Source: Isoetes taiwanensis (taxonomy: Eukaryota; Streptophyta; Lycopodiopsida; Isoetales; Isoetaceae). From it: a stretch of DNA of 64,000 nt. Made by a program: the position numbers and the translations under genes. The notes beneath the pieces are model-generated. The model made no database searches. It saw only the letters and a list, made by a program, of their open reading frames with translations, and was not told the origin of the DNA. Positions 32,253 to 46,600 of the stretch are shown piece by piece. The DNA lies in contig JAJEKV010000103.1 in the NCBI GenBank assembly GCA_021234155.1, positions 2,234,001 through 2,298,000 of the forward strand. The letters are read 5' to 3'. Position 1 is the stretch's first letter. Every line of letters begins with the position of its first letter.

Positions 32253-34244
32253 AATATGTAGCATAATAACAGGGGGTTACTTTTGTATTTTTGTACATTT
32301 TTTCCTATGGTTTTGCTAAGATTTGATCGCCGTATTTTGAAGACGTACTAATGCGTACTTCTAGAGTGCGCATACGCTCACATTAATCTTTATGACATTT
32401 TTTAATGGTTACACCTATGATTTTTGAGGATATCTCCAATCGAAGCATGCAAGGCTCGATGAAGGATACTTTAGGGTTAATCGAAGAAGGATACTTTAGG
32501 GTAGCGTTAATCGAAGAGTAGTAAAGGAATGAAAAATGCAGCGCTGCACTTCAGACGAGTTCTTTGGCATTCTGGCCTCCGCCTGCACTGCATCTATGCA
32601 GACAGCGTCCAAGTCTGACCAGACACATCTATGCAGCAGCGTCCAAGTCTGACCAAACACATTCAAGCTCTCATGTTACAAAGTGGATTTGCTATTCTAG
32701 AACCATCTGATACCAGTCTTTGCTCAAAATGATTGCTTGAAGCAGGTCGAGCGTAGAACAGGATCCTGCACCAACATGGGCTGCTATTCGTTGTGTCAAG
32801 TTTGTGCCAAAGGAGACAGTCCCTGAGCTTTGAGGTGTGCACATCGACAGGTACATCTTTGTTGCTATTTGAAGGCATGCTCAACTTCTGATTTCACTTG
32901 GTGTCTGAGATGAATATATGTCTTTCCTTGACCACCTTCTGAGAGATGCAGCGAAAGAAGGGGCTGTAGGAGGGGGAAAGTTCTATGAACTTCCTATTCG
33001 CATCATAGATGTTGCGTCTAACAATAAAAGTTGCATTGTAGAAGATGTGTATCCAGAGAAAGAACCATTTTCAATAGATGAAAGCATGGGCTATGCGGCT
33101 GTGCCTATCTGGAGTGATATAGCAAGTATATATGAATTCATTGAAGAAGCTGGAGAAGCCTTGAAATATAGGAGAAAATTCAAGATGGAAGAGGTGAAAT
33201 TTGATGATCTAAAATCTCATGTCAGGAAGAAATTTTGCCTAAGGAACTTGACTTTTGACAAGAATTTAAGGCCCGACGAGTCATGAGTCCGCTTGCATGC
33301 GGTTGCTAAGGCATGCTTCTCACCTGCAAAAAAGTATCTGTAAGACCCGCCACTTTGCATATCTTACGAGTTGCGTTTGCCTCAAGGCACAAAGGGTGTG
33401 GCTAACTTAAACCTGGGACTTTAGTATGTCCGACCTATAAATAAGGCATGCAAAAATCAATGGTACCAGAAATATATTGTATTGGGAGAAGTAATGAAAT
33501 GCTTTATTACAACCCTTTCTCATTTCCATGGTCGGGCAAATTGCTCGAATTTTTTATCCTTTCGATTCCTAATAATGGTTTTGTTAGTGTACCGCATTTC
33601 ATATGCACCTTTTTTGTATCTTTTGTGTGTAGTGGCTTTCTTGAGTGGATTCTGTGGGGGCATGAGGTTGCCAGGGAGGCTATGTAATCAATTTCTTTAA
33701 AAAAGGTATGATAAATATTTTAAATCGATAGCTGTTTAGCCAAAGAATTTATGTAACAATTCAACCTATCGACTAAATGCTATCCTTTGTGGAGGGGAAT
33801 TCCACAAAAGTCAGAGGTCTGGGCTTGCCATGTAAGCTAAATTACTTTCAAAAGTATGCATGTAAGTCTCTACATTTCAGCTATTTAATTAGTTGCAGGT
33901 GGAAAAATGAGATGTTATATTATCATGTTGCTATGTTTGGTTGTGAAGGAGGTTGCTAGTTGGGAGAGCTTTTCTAAGAACTTGCTACAGGACTAGGTTG
34001 CATATTTATTATGTTACTGACAAGAGCGAAGCATTTGATAATAAGAAATTGTAACATGGGTTACCATTTGTCTATTATCTATCATTGTATTATGTCACAC
34101 TTAATATTAGGGCTTGGATTCTTTAGTGCCCTTCCATCCATCATTAGAGTATTAGGTAATGTCTATATCGACACCCCTACACCATCCTTAAGGCCCCGAA
34201 GGGGCCAAAATTTTTTTTTGTTAACACAAACCATTAACACAAAA
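32253..34244. other. Non-array segment interrupting the 3.2-kb array
   Basis: This sequence occurs once in the window. It separates the leading partial unit from the main array, and about 88 bp of unit sequence is missing at the junction. It carries one possible coding frame (32,918-33,286) and a short GC-rich palindrome GGCCCCGAAGGGGCC (34,192-34,206) next to the large inverted repeat. No other feature is recognised. Confidence 0.6.
32918..33286 (+). CDS. Hypothetical ORF, 122 codons, or exon
   Basis: A plus frame runs from ATG 32,918 to TGA 33,286. The predicted product is soluble and mixed-charge, with a Gly-rich AVGGGKFYELPIRII stretch early, an acidic middle (EDVYPEKEPFSIDESMG), and a Lys/Arg/Glu-rich C-terminal half. 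Composition looks more protein-like than other frames in this AT-rich area. I do not recognise the family and see no membrane segment, signal or catalytic motif. It could be an exon of a larger gene or part of whatever element inserted here. Function unknown. Confidence 0.35.
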   Translation: MSFLDHLLRDAAKEGAVGGGKFYELPIRIIDVASNNKSCIVEDVYPEKEPFSIDESMGYAAVPIWSDIASIYEFIEEAGEALKYRRKFKMEEVKFDDLKSHVRKKFCLRNLTFDKNLRPDES

Positions 34245-34665
34245 CTACTATTAACATTATTAACACAAACCATTGCATTTGACACATTTAAATTAAAATC
34301 CCCCTTAAACCCCCTTTGGTTTGGGTGCATATTCACACGGGGGGTTACGTAGGGCAGCGAGAGCCCCAAAAAATTTACAATACATGTACAAAATTAACAC
34401 CATTATGTACATTCTCTCAAACCTTATAGTATTTTGCAAACCTTAATATACAGTATACAAAAATTTGTACATGCATACCCCACAAACGAGGATCGCTATG
34501 TACGGTCCAGATCTTGGAATAAAGGGCAAATATGCCCATCCGACAGCTCTCGTTGCCCGGAGTAACCCCCCGTGTGAATATGCACCCAAACCAAAGGGGG
34601 TTTAAGGGGGATTTTAATTTAAATGTGTCAAATGCAATGGTTTGTGTTAATAATGTTAATAGTAG
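34245..34665. mobile_element. Perfect 104-bp inverted repeat (foldback element)
   Basis: Arms 34245-34348 and 34562-34665 are exact reverse complements over 104 nt by eye (outer word CTACTATTAACATT, inner word CGGGGGGTTAC), with a 213-bp spacer; weak similarity continues into the spacer (GGGCARCGAGAGC). There is no coding capacity. Its right edge coincides with the first base of the tandem array. Such a structure can be a MITE/foldback transposon or a recently formed inverted duplication, and transcription through it would give a long hairpin RNA. Confidence 0.85.
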
Positions 34666-37600
34666 TCACTAACAGGTAAGCTACGGATTCCTTTAACACA
34701 AGCGCAATAGACATGCATATTTATCAAGCATAGACCATATAAGTAACTCTGCTCTAAATAATGAACCTGCATGCCCTTCATCTTGCATTAAGATAGACAT
34801 GCGCTTCATCTTGCATGTTAAGATAAACACAATAGGTAGCTCTGCCCTAAATAATGAACCTGCATGCCCTTCATCTTGCATTAAGATAAACATAATAGAC
34901 ATGCCCTTCATCTTGCATGTTAAGATAAACATAATAGACAGAGAAACACAATAGACATGAAAATTTTATCCGCAAAGAATATCTAAGCTCCTGCCCTAAA
35001 TACTTAATCTAAGTGCATCCATAAATCTCCACATGCATGCCAATAGAGGTCGTTATATTCACTGTAATCTTCTCACCAAGTGGACAGAGCCAGATCTAGG
35101 TGCTAACCTTCAATTATTAACCATATCATCATTTATTGACCCTGCTCTCAGACCCAGCAGAGACCTCAAATACACCTTCTTTAGCTAAGCATAATGTCAG
35201 CTATAAAGCACAATGGAGAAATCCCATGCCGATCCCATAACTTAACTTAGCAAACTTAACTTAGCTGGAGCCAACTTAACTTGGCAAAGCAAAGTATCAA
35301 AGCATTGCCATATGACAGTTCAGATACTATGTATTCCATATGGGACAACTTAATAGAATGTAAGATCAAATGGTAGCATAAGCCACCACAGATACATGCA
35401 TAATATCCCTAACAAATGCTATTAAGGCTGCGGTTTCTTATTATTCCCTTTGCGTAAGTCCATCACATGCTTGAGTTCATACAAAATCCTATTCAAACAT
35501 ATTAGGCTCTTCATTATAGGCAAACATATTCGCAGTATCATGTTTTATGCAGCCCCTTATGCATACAAAATGTGTACTCTAAAGAATTAATCACTAAGCC
35601 AGCCAAAACTGATCTGAATTTCAAGCTTTATCATTATTTAAAACATATACTTCTTAGAAGCATTCAAAAATGAAAGTAGTCAGACCTGAGAGGCGCCTTT
35701 GTGCCAGCAATATTGCCTTCAATTTTGTTGAGATGTAATGTAAATTACTAGTAGCTCCACCAATAGCTTGGTTAATCATATATATATATATCGGCTTCTC
35801 GCATTTCATGCTTTCGGCCATGAATCGTTATTAGATCCGGTTCCTCTCCGACCTCGCATTGAGCACTAGAATTGGATCAGTTGCTTGCAATCCATTATCC
35901 ACTGAAATTGCCAAGAAGTCGTCACATAATTTTCAAAAGAGCCTATTGCTTGCAATTATCCACTGAATTTGCCACAAGACTCATCATATAATTCTCAACA
36001 AAGCCTGCCAAAATCTTTGCATTACCAAGATCACGTTCAATTCAGGGGCAACTACGATTTACAAAGCCTTGTTCTTTGTAGATCTACATTTTTTTCTTCC
36101 CGATTCTCTTTTTCTATTTGTATTTATGCCATTCTTCATGTGATCCATAGAACGCTTCTACCAAAGCTGCGTAATGCATATCTGCGGCTTATGATCCTTT
36201 ATCGTCAGAGCCATGCCGATGCTACTGTCTGCTCTAACCCTTAGGTTTTAAATTCATACCTAAAGTTTGGATCATGCCCTTCTGGATTGGCGACTTGTAC
36301 ATTTCCATCCTATCAGATAACGTACTTTGTTTTGCAAAAGGCCATGGTCGAAACCCTAATCCTCATGGTCATACAATTTATTTCTTGGAACCCCGTTACC
36401 TTTCATTTACCCTTGTAAATTGTCGATCATAGATATGCAGAGCATGTAATTTCCAACTGAGCCTCTAGAATATAAAGCTTTCCTTGGAACTTAGGTATGT
36501 ACCTTCATGCTTTCTCTAGTAAACCAATATCCTGGCGACTTTGTCACTGCCATCAAGTCTAAGTCTCTGCAATCATCTGCCATGGTCTATTTTACATGAC
36601 CATTGTACGTATGAATACGTAGTTATAGAATTTTTCCATTGTAATTTAGATACGTTACTCCATGATTTGCCAGGTATATGTCAACATCTTGGCAACTTTA
36701 AAATTGCAATCAAGTTTAAAGTTTCGCATTGATCTGTCATTGCATATGGCCACCTATTATGGTCTATAGCCATCTTTTGCTTCAGTCATCATTACACCAC
36801 ATCATGCAAATACATAGCATATCATAATGCCACATTACTCGTAATAAAAAGCCTGCCTCCTACCGTAGGTCGGGGTGGGCTTAAAAGTCATACATAGAGT
36901 TAGCAACAAGGAGAGTAGGACCTTGTTGCCAAAAACCCTACCTATATTGCCTAATTAACTCTTATCACTTGTTGCAAGTATTTATTTCTCTTTTAAGAGA
37001 GCCAAATGGCAAACAGATTGATCCTACTTTGGGCCAATGCCAAAAGACTAGTATAAAAGAGCCAGAGCTCATTATATAATCCAACTCTGTGTAAAAATGC
37101 AATTGGCATAATTTCGAAAACAAATGTCATGTTACCTTTATTTTTGAATGCATTTCCTTATGTCTGCTGTAAGTCAAGAGCGGAAATCAGCGTAGAAAGA
37201 ATTATAATTCTCATTTCCAGCCTATGCTCATCCTCATTGGCGGCCTTAGCGAGTAATCTTCTAAATTGGCCGAAAGAATAATAATCGTCATTTCCAGCCT
37301 ATGCCAATTCCTATAAAGATCCAAAATGTATTAGTAAGAAATTATATACACCTGAATTTCAACCATTTTAAGGCCCCTAGTATAACTAGGGAACTGAGTT
37401 AGTGAAAAAAAAAACCTTTTAAATCTGTTCAAACGGATTTTTTACCATCCATGGACTTTTGCAAAGACCACTTCAGGGTTAATATGCAGCTTTAAGCCAA
37501 AACATGTGTAAATTTGACTTAAGCCTTAAAATGGTTAACATTTATCAAAAGAAATTACCAGATTCTCTTTATTTAATAACAATTTCCTCTTGTCAATCCA

Positions 37601-40600
37601 ATTAAATTTCTTGTTCAATACATCATATTTATCCTCAGAAGAATTCAGAATTGACTAAAAAACAATATAAGATTGAAAATGAATGTTTAGAAATTCCCTT
37701 GTCTTTTAGCGGCTCAGCAGCCTTGTCAAAAATATGACTTCATTGTCATCGCGTCTTGTAGCTTCTCCAACTTGAATAAATGGGAAACGTACATAGGAGC
37801 AAGAAATCCTGTTACCTGCAGTGAAACCAGAGGACAGTTAGCCTTAGAAGGGTAAGAGCCTAAGTCACTAACAGGTAAGCTACGGATTCCTTTATAGACA
37901 TGCATATTTATCAAGCATAGACCATATAAGTAACTCTGCTCTAAATAATGAACCTGCATGCCCTTCATCTTGCATTAAGATAGACATGCGCTTCATCTTG
38001 CATGTTAAGATAAACACAATAGGTAGCTCTGCCCTAAATAATGAACCTGCATGCCCTTCATCTTGCATTAAGATAAACATAATAGACATGCCCTTCATCT
38101 TGCATGTTAAGATAAACATAATAGACAGAGAAACACAATAGACATGAAAATTTTATCCGCAAAGAATGTCTAAGCTCCTGCCCTAAGTACTTAATCTAAG
38201 TGCATCCATAATTCTCCACATGCATGCCAATAGAGGTCGTTATATTCACTGTAATCTTCTCACCAAGTGGACAGAGCCAGATCTAGGTGCTAACCTTCAA
38301 TTATTAACCATATCATCATTGACCCTGCTCTCAGACCCAGCAGAGACCTCAAATACACCTTCTTTAGCTAAGCATAATGTCAGCTATAAAGCACAATGGA
38401 GAAATCCCATGCCGATCCCATAACTTAACTTAGCAAACTTAACTTAGCTGGAGCCAACTTAACTTGGCAAAGCAAAGTATCAAAGCATTGCCTTATGACA
38501 GTTCAGATACTATGTATTCCATATGGGACAACTTAATAGAATGCAAGATCAAATGGTAGCATAAGCCACCACAGATACATGCATAATATCCCTAACAAAT
38601 GCTATTAAGGCTGCGGTTTCTTATTATTCCCTTTGCGTAAGTCCATCACATGCTTGAGTTCATACAAAATCCTATTCAAACATATTAGGCTCTTCATTAT
38701 AGGCAAACATATTCGCAGTATCATGTTTTATGCAGCCCCTTATGCATACAAAATGTGTACTCTAAAGAATTAATCACTAAGCCAGCCAAAACTGATCTGA
38801 ATTTCAAGCTTTATCATTATTTAAAACATATACTTCTTAGAAGCATTCAAAAATGAAAGTAGTCGGACACGAGGCGCCTTTGTGCCAGCAATATTGCCTT
38901 CAATTTTGTTGAGATGTAATGTAAATTGCTAGTAGCTCCACCAATAGCTTGGTTAATCATATATATATATATATATATCTCAGCTTCTCTGCATTTCATG
39001 CTCGGCCCAGAATCGTTATTAGATCCGGTTCCTCGACCTGCGCATTGAGCACTAGAGATTGGATGGGTTGCTTGCAATCCATTATCCAATTTGAATTTGC
39101 CAAGAAAGTCGTCACATAATTGTCAACAGAGCCTATTGCTTGCAATTATCTTTGAATTTGCCATAAAACTCATCGTATAATTCTCAACAAAACTGTCAAA
39201 ATCTTTGCATTTCCAAGATCACGTTCAATTCAGGGGCAACTCACTTAATTACAAAGCCTTGTTCTTTGTAGATCTACATTTTTCTTCCCCGATTCTCTTT
39301 TCTATCGCTGTATTTATGCCATTCTTCATGTGATCCATAGAACGCTTCTACCAAAGCCTGCGTAATGCATATCTGCGGCTTATGATCCTTTATCGTCAGA
39401 GCCATGCCGATGCTACTGTCTGCTCTAACCCTTAGGTTTTAAATTCATACCTAAAGTTTGGATCATGCCCTTCTGGATTGGCGACTTGTACATTTCCATC
39501 CTATACAGATACGTACTTTGTTTTGCAAAAGGCCATGGTCGAAACCCTAATCCTCATGGTCATACAATTTATTTCTTGGAACCCCGTTACCTTTCATTTA
39601 CCCTTGTAATTGTGTCGATCATAGATATGCAGAGCATGTAATTTCCAACTGAGCCTCTAGAATATAAAGCTTTCCTTGGAACTTAGGTATGTACCTTCAT
39701 GCTTTCTCTAGTAAACCAATATCCTGGCGACTTTGTCACTGCCATCAAGTCTAAGTCTCTGCAATCATCTGCCATGGTCTATTTTACATGACCATTGTAC
39801 GTATGAATACGTAGTTATAGAATTTTTCCATTGTAATTTAGATACGTTACTCCATGATTTGCCAGGTATATGTCAACATCTTGGCAACTTTAAAATTGCA
39901 ATCAAGTTTAAAGTTTCGCATTGATCTGTCATTGCATATGGCCACCTATTATGGTCTATAGCCATCTTTTGCTTCAGTCATCATTACACCACATCATGCA
40001 AATACATAGCATATCATAATGCCACATTACTCGTAATAAAAAGCACGCCTCCCACCGGGAGGTCGGGGTGGGCGAAAGTCATACATAGAGTTAGCAACAA
40101 GGAGAGTAGGACCTTGTTGCCAAAGCCCTACCCTACCTATATTGCCTAATTAACTCTTATCACTTGTTGCAAGTATTTATTTCTCTTTTAAGAGAGCCAA
40201 ATGGCAAACAGATTGATCCTACTTTGGGCCAATGCCAAAAGACTAGTATAAAAAGAGCCCGAGCTCATTATATAATCCAACTCGTGTAAAAATGCAATTG
40301 GCATAATTTCAAAACAAATGTCATGTTACCTTTATTTTTGAATGCATTTCCTTTATGTCTTTTGTAAGTCAAGAGCGGAAATCAGCGTAGAAAGAATTAT
40401 AATTCTCATTTCCAAAAGCCTATGCTCATCCTCATTGGCGGCCTTAGCGAGTAATCTTCTAAATTGGCGAAAAGAATAATAATCGTCATTTCCAGCCTAT
40501 GCCAATTCCTATAAAGATCCAAAATGTATTAGTAAGAAATTATATACACCTGAATTTCAACCATTTTAAGGCCCCTAGTATAACTAGGGAACTGAGTTAG

Positions 40601-43600
40601 TGAAAAAAAAAACCTTTTAAATCTGTTCAAACAGACTTTTACCATCCATGGACTTTTGCAAAGACCACTTCAGGCCAATATGCAGCCTTAAGCCAAAACA
40701 TGTGTAAATTTGACTTAAGCCTTAAAAATGGTTAACATTTATCAAAAGAAATTACCAGATTCTCTTTTACTTAATAACAATTTCCTCTTGTCAATCCAAT
40801 TAAATTTCTTGTTCAATACATCATATTTATCCTCAGAAGAATTCAGAATTGACTAAAAAACAATATAAGATTGAAAATGAATGTTTAGAAATTCCCTTGT
40901 CTTTTAGCGGCTCAGCAGCCTTGTCAAAAATATGACTTCATTGTCATCGCGTCTTGTAGCTTCTCCAACTTGAATAAATGGGAAACATACATAGGAGCAA
41001 GAAATCACTGTTACCTGCAAGTGAAACCCGGAGGACGCTTAGCCTTAGAAGGGTAAGAGCCTAAGTCACTAACAGGTAAGCTACGGATTCCTTTAACACA
41101 AGCGCAATAGACATGCATATTTATCAAGCATAGACCATATAAGTAACTCTGCTCTAAATAATGAACCTGCATGCCCTTCATCTTGCATTAAGATAGACAT
41201 GCACTTCATCTTGCATGTTAAGATAAACACAATAGGTAGCTCTGCCCTAAATAATGAACCTGCATGCCCTTCATCTTGCATTAAGATAAACATAATAGAC
41301 ATGCCCTTCATCTTGCATGTTAAGATAAACATAATAGACAGAGAAACACAATAGACATGAAAATTTTATCCGCAAAGAATGTCTAAGCTCCTGCCCTAAA
41401 TACTTAATCTAAGTGCATCCATAATTCTCCACATGCATGCCAATAGAGGTCGTTATATTCACTGTAATCTTCTCACCAAGTGGACAGAGCCAGATCTAGG
41501 TGCTAACCTTCAATTATTAACCATATCATCATTTATTGACCCTGCTCTCAGACCATAACTTAACTTAGCAAACTTAACTTAGCTGGAGCCAACTTAACTT
41601 GGCAAAGCAAAGTATCAAAGCATTGCCTTATGACAGTTCAGATACTATGGGACAACTTAATAGAATGCAAGATCAAATGGTAGCATAAGCCACCACAGAT
41701 ACATGCATAATATCCCTAACAAATGCTATTAAAATTTGCGGTTTCTTATTATTCCCTTTGCGTAAGTCCATCACATGCTTGAGTTCATACAAAATCCTAT
41801 TCAAACATATTAGGCTCTTCATTATAGGCAAACATATTCGCAGTATCATGTTTTATGCAGCCCCTTATGCATACAAAATGTGTACTCTAAAGAATTAATC
41901 ACTAAGCCAGCCAAAACTGATCTGAATTTCAAGCTTTATCATTATTTAAAACATATACTTCTTAGAAGCATTCAAAAATGAAAGTAGTCAGACCTGAGAG
42001 GCGCCTTTGTGCCAGCAATATTGCCTTCAATTTTGTTGAGATGTAATGTAAATTGCTAGTAGCTCCACCAATAGCTTGGTTAATCATATATATATATATC
42101 TCAGCTTCTCTGCATTTCATGCTCGGCTTCGCAATCGTTATTAGATCCAGTTCCTCTGACCTCGCATTGAGCACTAGAGATTGGATCAGTTGCTTGCAAT
42201 CCATTATCCACTGAATTTGCCAAGAAGTCGTCACATAATTGTCAACAGAGCCTATTGCTTGCAATTATCCACCGAATTTGCCATAAAACTCATCATTATA
42301 ATTCTCAACAAAACTGTCAAAATCTTTGTATTTCCAAGATCACGTTCAATTCAGGGGCAACTACGAATTACAAAGCCTTGTTCTTTGTAGATCTACATTT
42401 TTCTTCCCCGATTCTCTTTTCTATCGCTCTATTTATGCCATTCTTCATGTGATCCATAGAACGCTTCTACCAAAGCCTGCGTAATGCATATCTGCGGCTT
42501 ATGATCCTTTATCGTCAGAGCCATGCCGATGCTACTGTCCGCTCTAACCCTTAGGTTTTAAATTCATACCTAAAGTTTGGATCATGCCCTTCTGGATTGG
42601 CGACTTGTACATTTCCATCCTATACAGATACGTACTTTGTTTTGCAAAAGGCCATGGTCGAAACCCTAATCCTCATGGTCATACAATTTATTTCTTGGAA
42701 CCCCGTTACCTTTCATTTACCCTTGTAATTGTGTCGATCATAGATATGCGAGCATGTAATTTCCAACCGAGCCTCTAGAATATAAAGCTTTCCTTGGAAC
42801 TTAGGTATGTACCTTCATGCTTTCTCTAGTAAACCAATATCACGGCGACTTTGTCCGCGCCATCAAGTCTAAGTCTCTGCAATCATCTGCCATGGTCTAT
42901 TTTACATGACCATTGTACGTATGAATACGTAGTTATAGAATTTTTCCATTGTAATTTAGATACGTTACTCCATGATTTGCCAGGTATATGTCAACATCTT
43001 GGCAACTTTAAAATTGCAATCAAGTTTAAAGTTTAGCATTGATCTGTCATTGCATATGGCCACCTATTATGGTCTATAGCCATCTTTTGCTTCAGTCATC
43101 ATTACACCACATCATGCAAATACATAGCATATCATAATGCCACATTACTCGTAATAAAAAGCCTGCCTCCCACCGTAGGTAGGGGGTGGGCGAAAGTCAT
43201 ACATAGAGTTAGCAACAAGGAGAGTAGGACCTTGTTGCCAAAGCCCTACCCTACCTATATTGCCTAATTAACTCTTATCACTTGTTGCAAGTATTTATTT
43301 CTCTTTTTAAGAGAGCCAAATGGCAAACAGTTGATCCTACTTTGGGCCAATGCCAAAGACTAGTATAAAAGAGCGAGCTCATTATATAATCCAACTCGTG
43401 TAAAAATGCAATTGGCATAATTTAGAAAACAAATGTCATGTTACCTTTATTTTTGAATGCATTTCCTTTATGTCTGTTTGTAAGTCAAGAGCGGAAATCA
43501 GCGTAGAAAGAATTATAATTCTCATTTCCAGCCTATGCTCATCCTCATTGGCGGCCTTAGCGAGTAATCTTCTAAATTGGCCGAAAGAATAATAATCGTC

Positions 43601-46600
43601 ATTTCCAGCCTATGCCAATTCCTATAAAGATCCAAAATGTATTAGTAAGAAATTATATACACCTGAATTTCAACCATTTTAAGGCCCCTAGTATAACTAG
43701 GGAACTGAGTTAGTGAAAAAAAAAACCTTTTAAATCTGTTCAAACAGACTTTTACCATCCATGGACTTTTGCAAAGACCACTTCAGGCCAATATGCAGCC
43801 TTAAGCCAAAACATGTGTAAATTTGACTTAAGCCTTAAAAATGGTTAACATTTATCAAAAGAAATTACCAGATTCTCTTTACGAATAACAATTTCCTCTT
43901 GTCAATCCAATTAAATTTCTTGTTCAATACATCATATTTATCCTCAGAAGAATTCAGAATTGACTAAAAAACAATATAAGATTGAAAATGAATGTTTAGA
44001 AATTCCCTTGTCTTTTAGCGGCTCAGCAGCCTTGTCAAAAATATGACTTCATTGTCATCGCGTCTTGTAGCTTCTCCAACTTGAATAAATGGGAAACATA
44101 CATAGGAGCAAGAAATCCTGTTACCTGCAGTGAAACCAGAGGACAGTTAGCCTTAGAAGGGTAAGAGCCTAAGTCACTAACAGGTAAGCTACGGATTCCT
44201 TTAACACAAGCGCAATAGACATGCATATTTATCAAGCATAGACCATATAAGTAACTCTGCTCTAAATAATGAACCTGCATGCCCTTCATCTTGCATTAAG
44301 ATAGACATGCGCTTCATCTTGCATGTTAAGATAAACACAATAGGTAGCTCTGCCCTAAATAATGAACCTGCATGCCCTTCATCTTGCATTAAGATAAACA
44401 TAATAGACATGCCCTTCATCTTGCATGTTAAGATAAACATAATAGACAGAGAAACACAATAGACATGAAAATTTTATCCACAAAGAATGTCTAAGCTCCT
44501 GCCCTAAATACTTAATCTAAGTGCATCCATAATTCTCCACATGCATGCCAATAGAGGTCGTTATATTCACTGTAATCTTCTCACCAAGTGGATGAGAGCG
44601 GATCTAGGTGCTAACCTTCAATTATTAACCATATCATCATTTATTGACCCTGCTCTCAGACCCAGCAGAGACCTCAAATACACCTTCTTTAGCTAAGCAT
44701 AATGTCAGCTATAAAGCACAATGGAGAAATCCCATGCCGATCCCATAACTTAACTTAGCAAACTTAACTTAGCTGGAGCCAACTTAACTTGGCAAAGCAA
44801 AGTATCAAAGCATTGCCTTATGACAGTTCAGATACTATGGGACAACTTAATAGAATGCAAGATCAAATGGTAGCATAAGCCACCACAGATACATGCATAA
44901 TATCCCTAACAAATGCTATTAAGGCTGCGGTTTCTTATTATTCCCTTTGCGTAAGTCCATCACATGCTTGAGTTCATACAAAATCCTAATCAAACATATT
45001 AGGCTCTTCATTATAGGCAAACATATTCGCAGTATCATGTTTTATGCAGCCCCTTATGCATACAAAATGTGTACTCTAAAGAATTAATCACTAAGCCAGC
45101 CAAAACTGATCTGAATTTCAAGCTTTATCATTATTTAAAACATATACTTCTTAGAAGCATTCAAAAATGAAAGTAGTCAGACCTGAGAGGCGCCTTTGTG
45201 CCAGCAATATTGCCTTCAATTTTGTTGAGATGTAATGTAAATTGCTAGTAGCTCCACCAATAGCTTGGTTAATCATATATATATATATCTCAGCTTCTCT
45301 GCATTTCATGCTCGGCTTCGCAATCGTTATTAGATCCAGTTCCTCTGACCTCGCATTGAGCACTAGAGATTGGATCAGTTGCTTGCAATCCATTATCCAC
45401 TGAATTTGCCAAGAAGTCGTCACATAATTGTCAACAGAGCCTATTGCTTGCAATTATCCACTGAATTTGCCATAAAACTCATCGTATAATTCTCAACAAA
45501 GCCTGTCAAAATCTTTGCATTTCCAAGATCACGTTCAATTCAGGGGCAACTACGAATTACAAAGCCTTGTTCTTTGTAGATCTACATTTTTCTTCCCCGA
45601 TTCTCTTTTCTATCGCTCTATTTATGCCATTCTTCATGTGATCCATAGAACGCTTCTACCAAAGCCTGCGTAATGCATATCTGCGGCTTATGATCCTTTA
45701 TCGTCAGAGCCATGCCGATGCTACTGTCTGCTCTAACCCTTAGGTTTTAAATTCATACCTAAAGTTTGGATCATGCCCTTCTGGATTGGCGACTTGTACA
45801 TTTCCATCCTATACAGATACGTACTTTGTTTTGCAAAAGGCCATGGTCGAAACCCTAATCCTCATGGTCATACAATTTATTTCTTGGAACCCCGTTACCT
45901 TTCATTTACCCTTGTAATTGTGTCGATCATAGATATGCAGAGCATGTAATTTCCAACTGAGCCTCTAGAATATAATGCTTTCCTTGGAACTTAGGTATGT
46001 ACCTTCATGCTTTCTCTAGTAAACCAATATCCTGGCGACTTTGTCACTGCCATCAAGTCTAAGTCTCTGCAATCATCTGCCATGGTCTATTTTACATGAC
46101 CATTGTATGTATGAATACGTAGTTATAGAATTTTTCCATTGTAATTTAGATACGTTACTCCATGATTTGCCAGGTATATGTCAACATCTTGGCAACTTTA
46201 AAATTGCAATCAAGTTTAAAGTTTCGCATTGATCTGTCATTGCATATGGCCACCTATTATGGTCTATAGCCATCTTTTGCTTCAGTCATCATTACACCAC
46301 ATCATGCAAATACATAGCATATCATAATGCCACATTACTCGTAATAAAAAAAGCCTGCCTCCTACCGTAGGTCGGGGTGGGCGAAAGTCATACATAGAGT
46401 TAGCAACAAGGAGAGTAGGACCTTGTTGCCAAAGCCCTACCCTACCTATATTGCCTAATTAACTCTTATCACTTGTTGCAAGTATTTATTTCTCTTTTAA
46501 GAGAGCCAAATGGCAAACAGATTGATCCTACTTTGGGCCAATGCCAAAAGACTAGTATAAAAGAGCCAGAGCTCATTATATAATCCAACTCTGTGTAAAA

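Noticed and set aside
34666-37864. Possibility that the 3.2-kb unit is a 5S or 45S rDNA or histone repeat
   Set aside because: I searched by eye for 5S, 18S/25S and U-snRNA signature words and histone motifs and found none.
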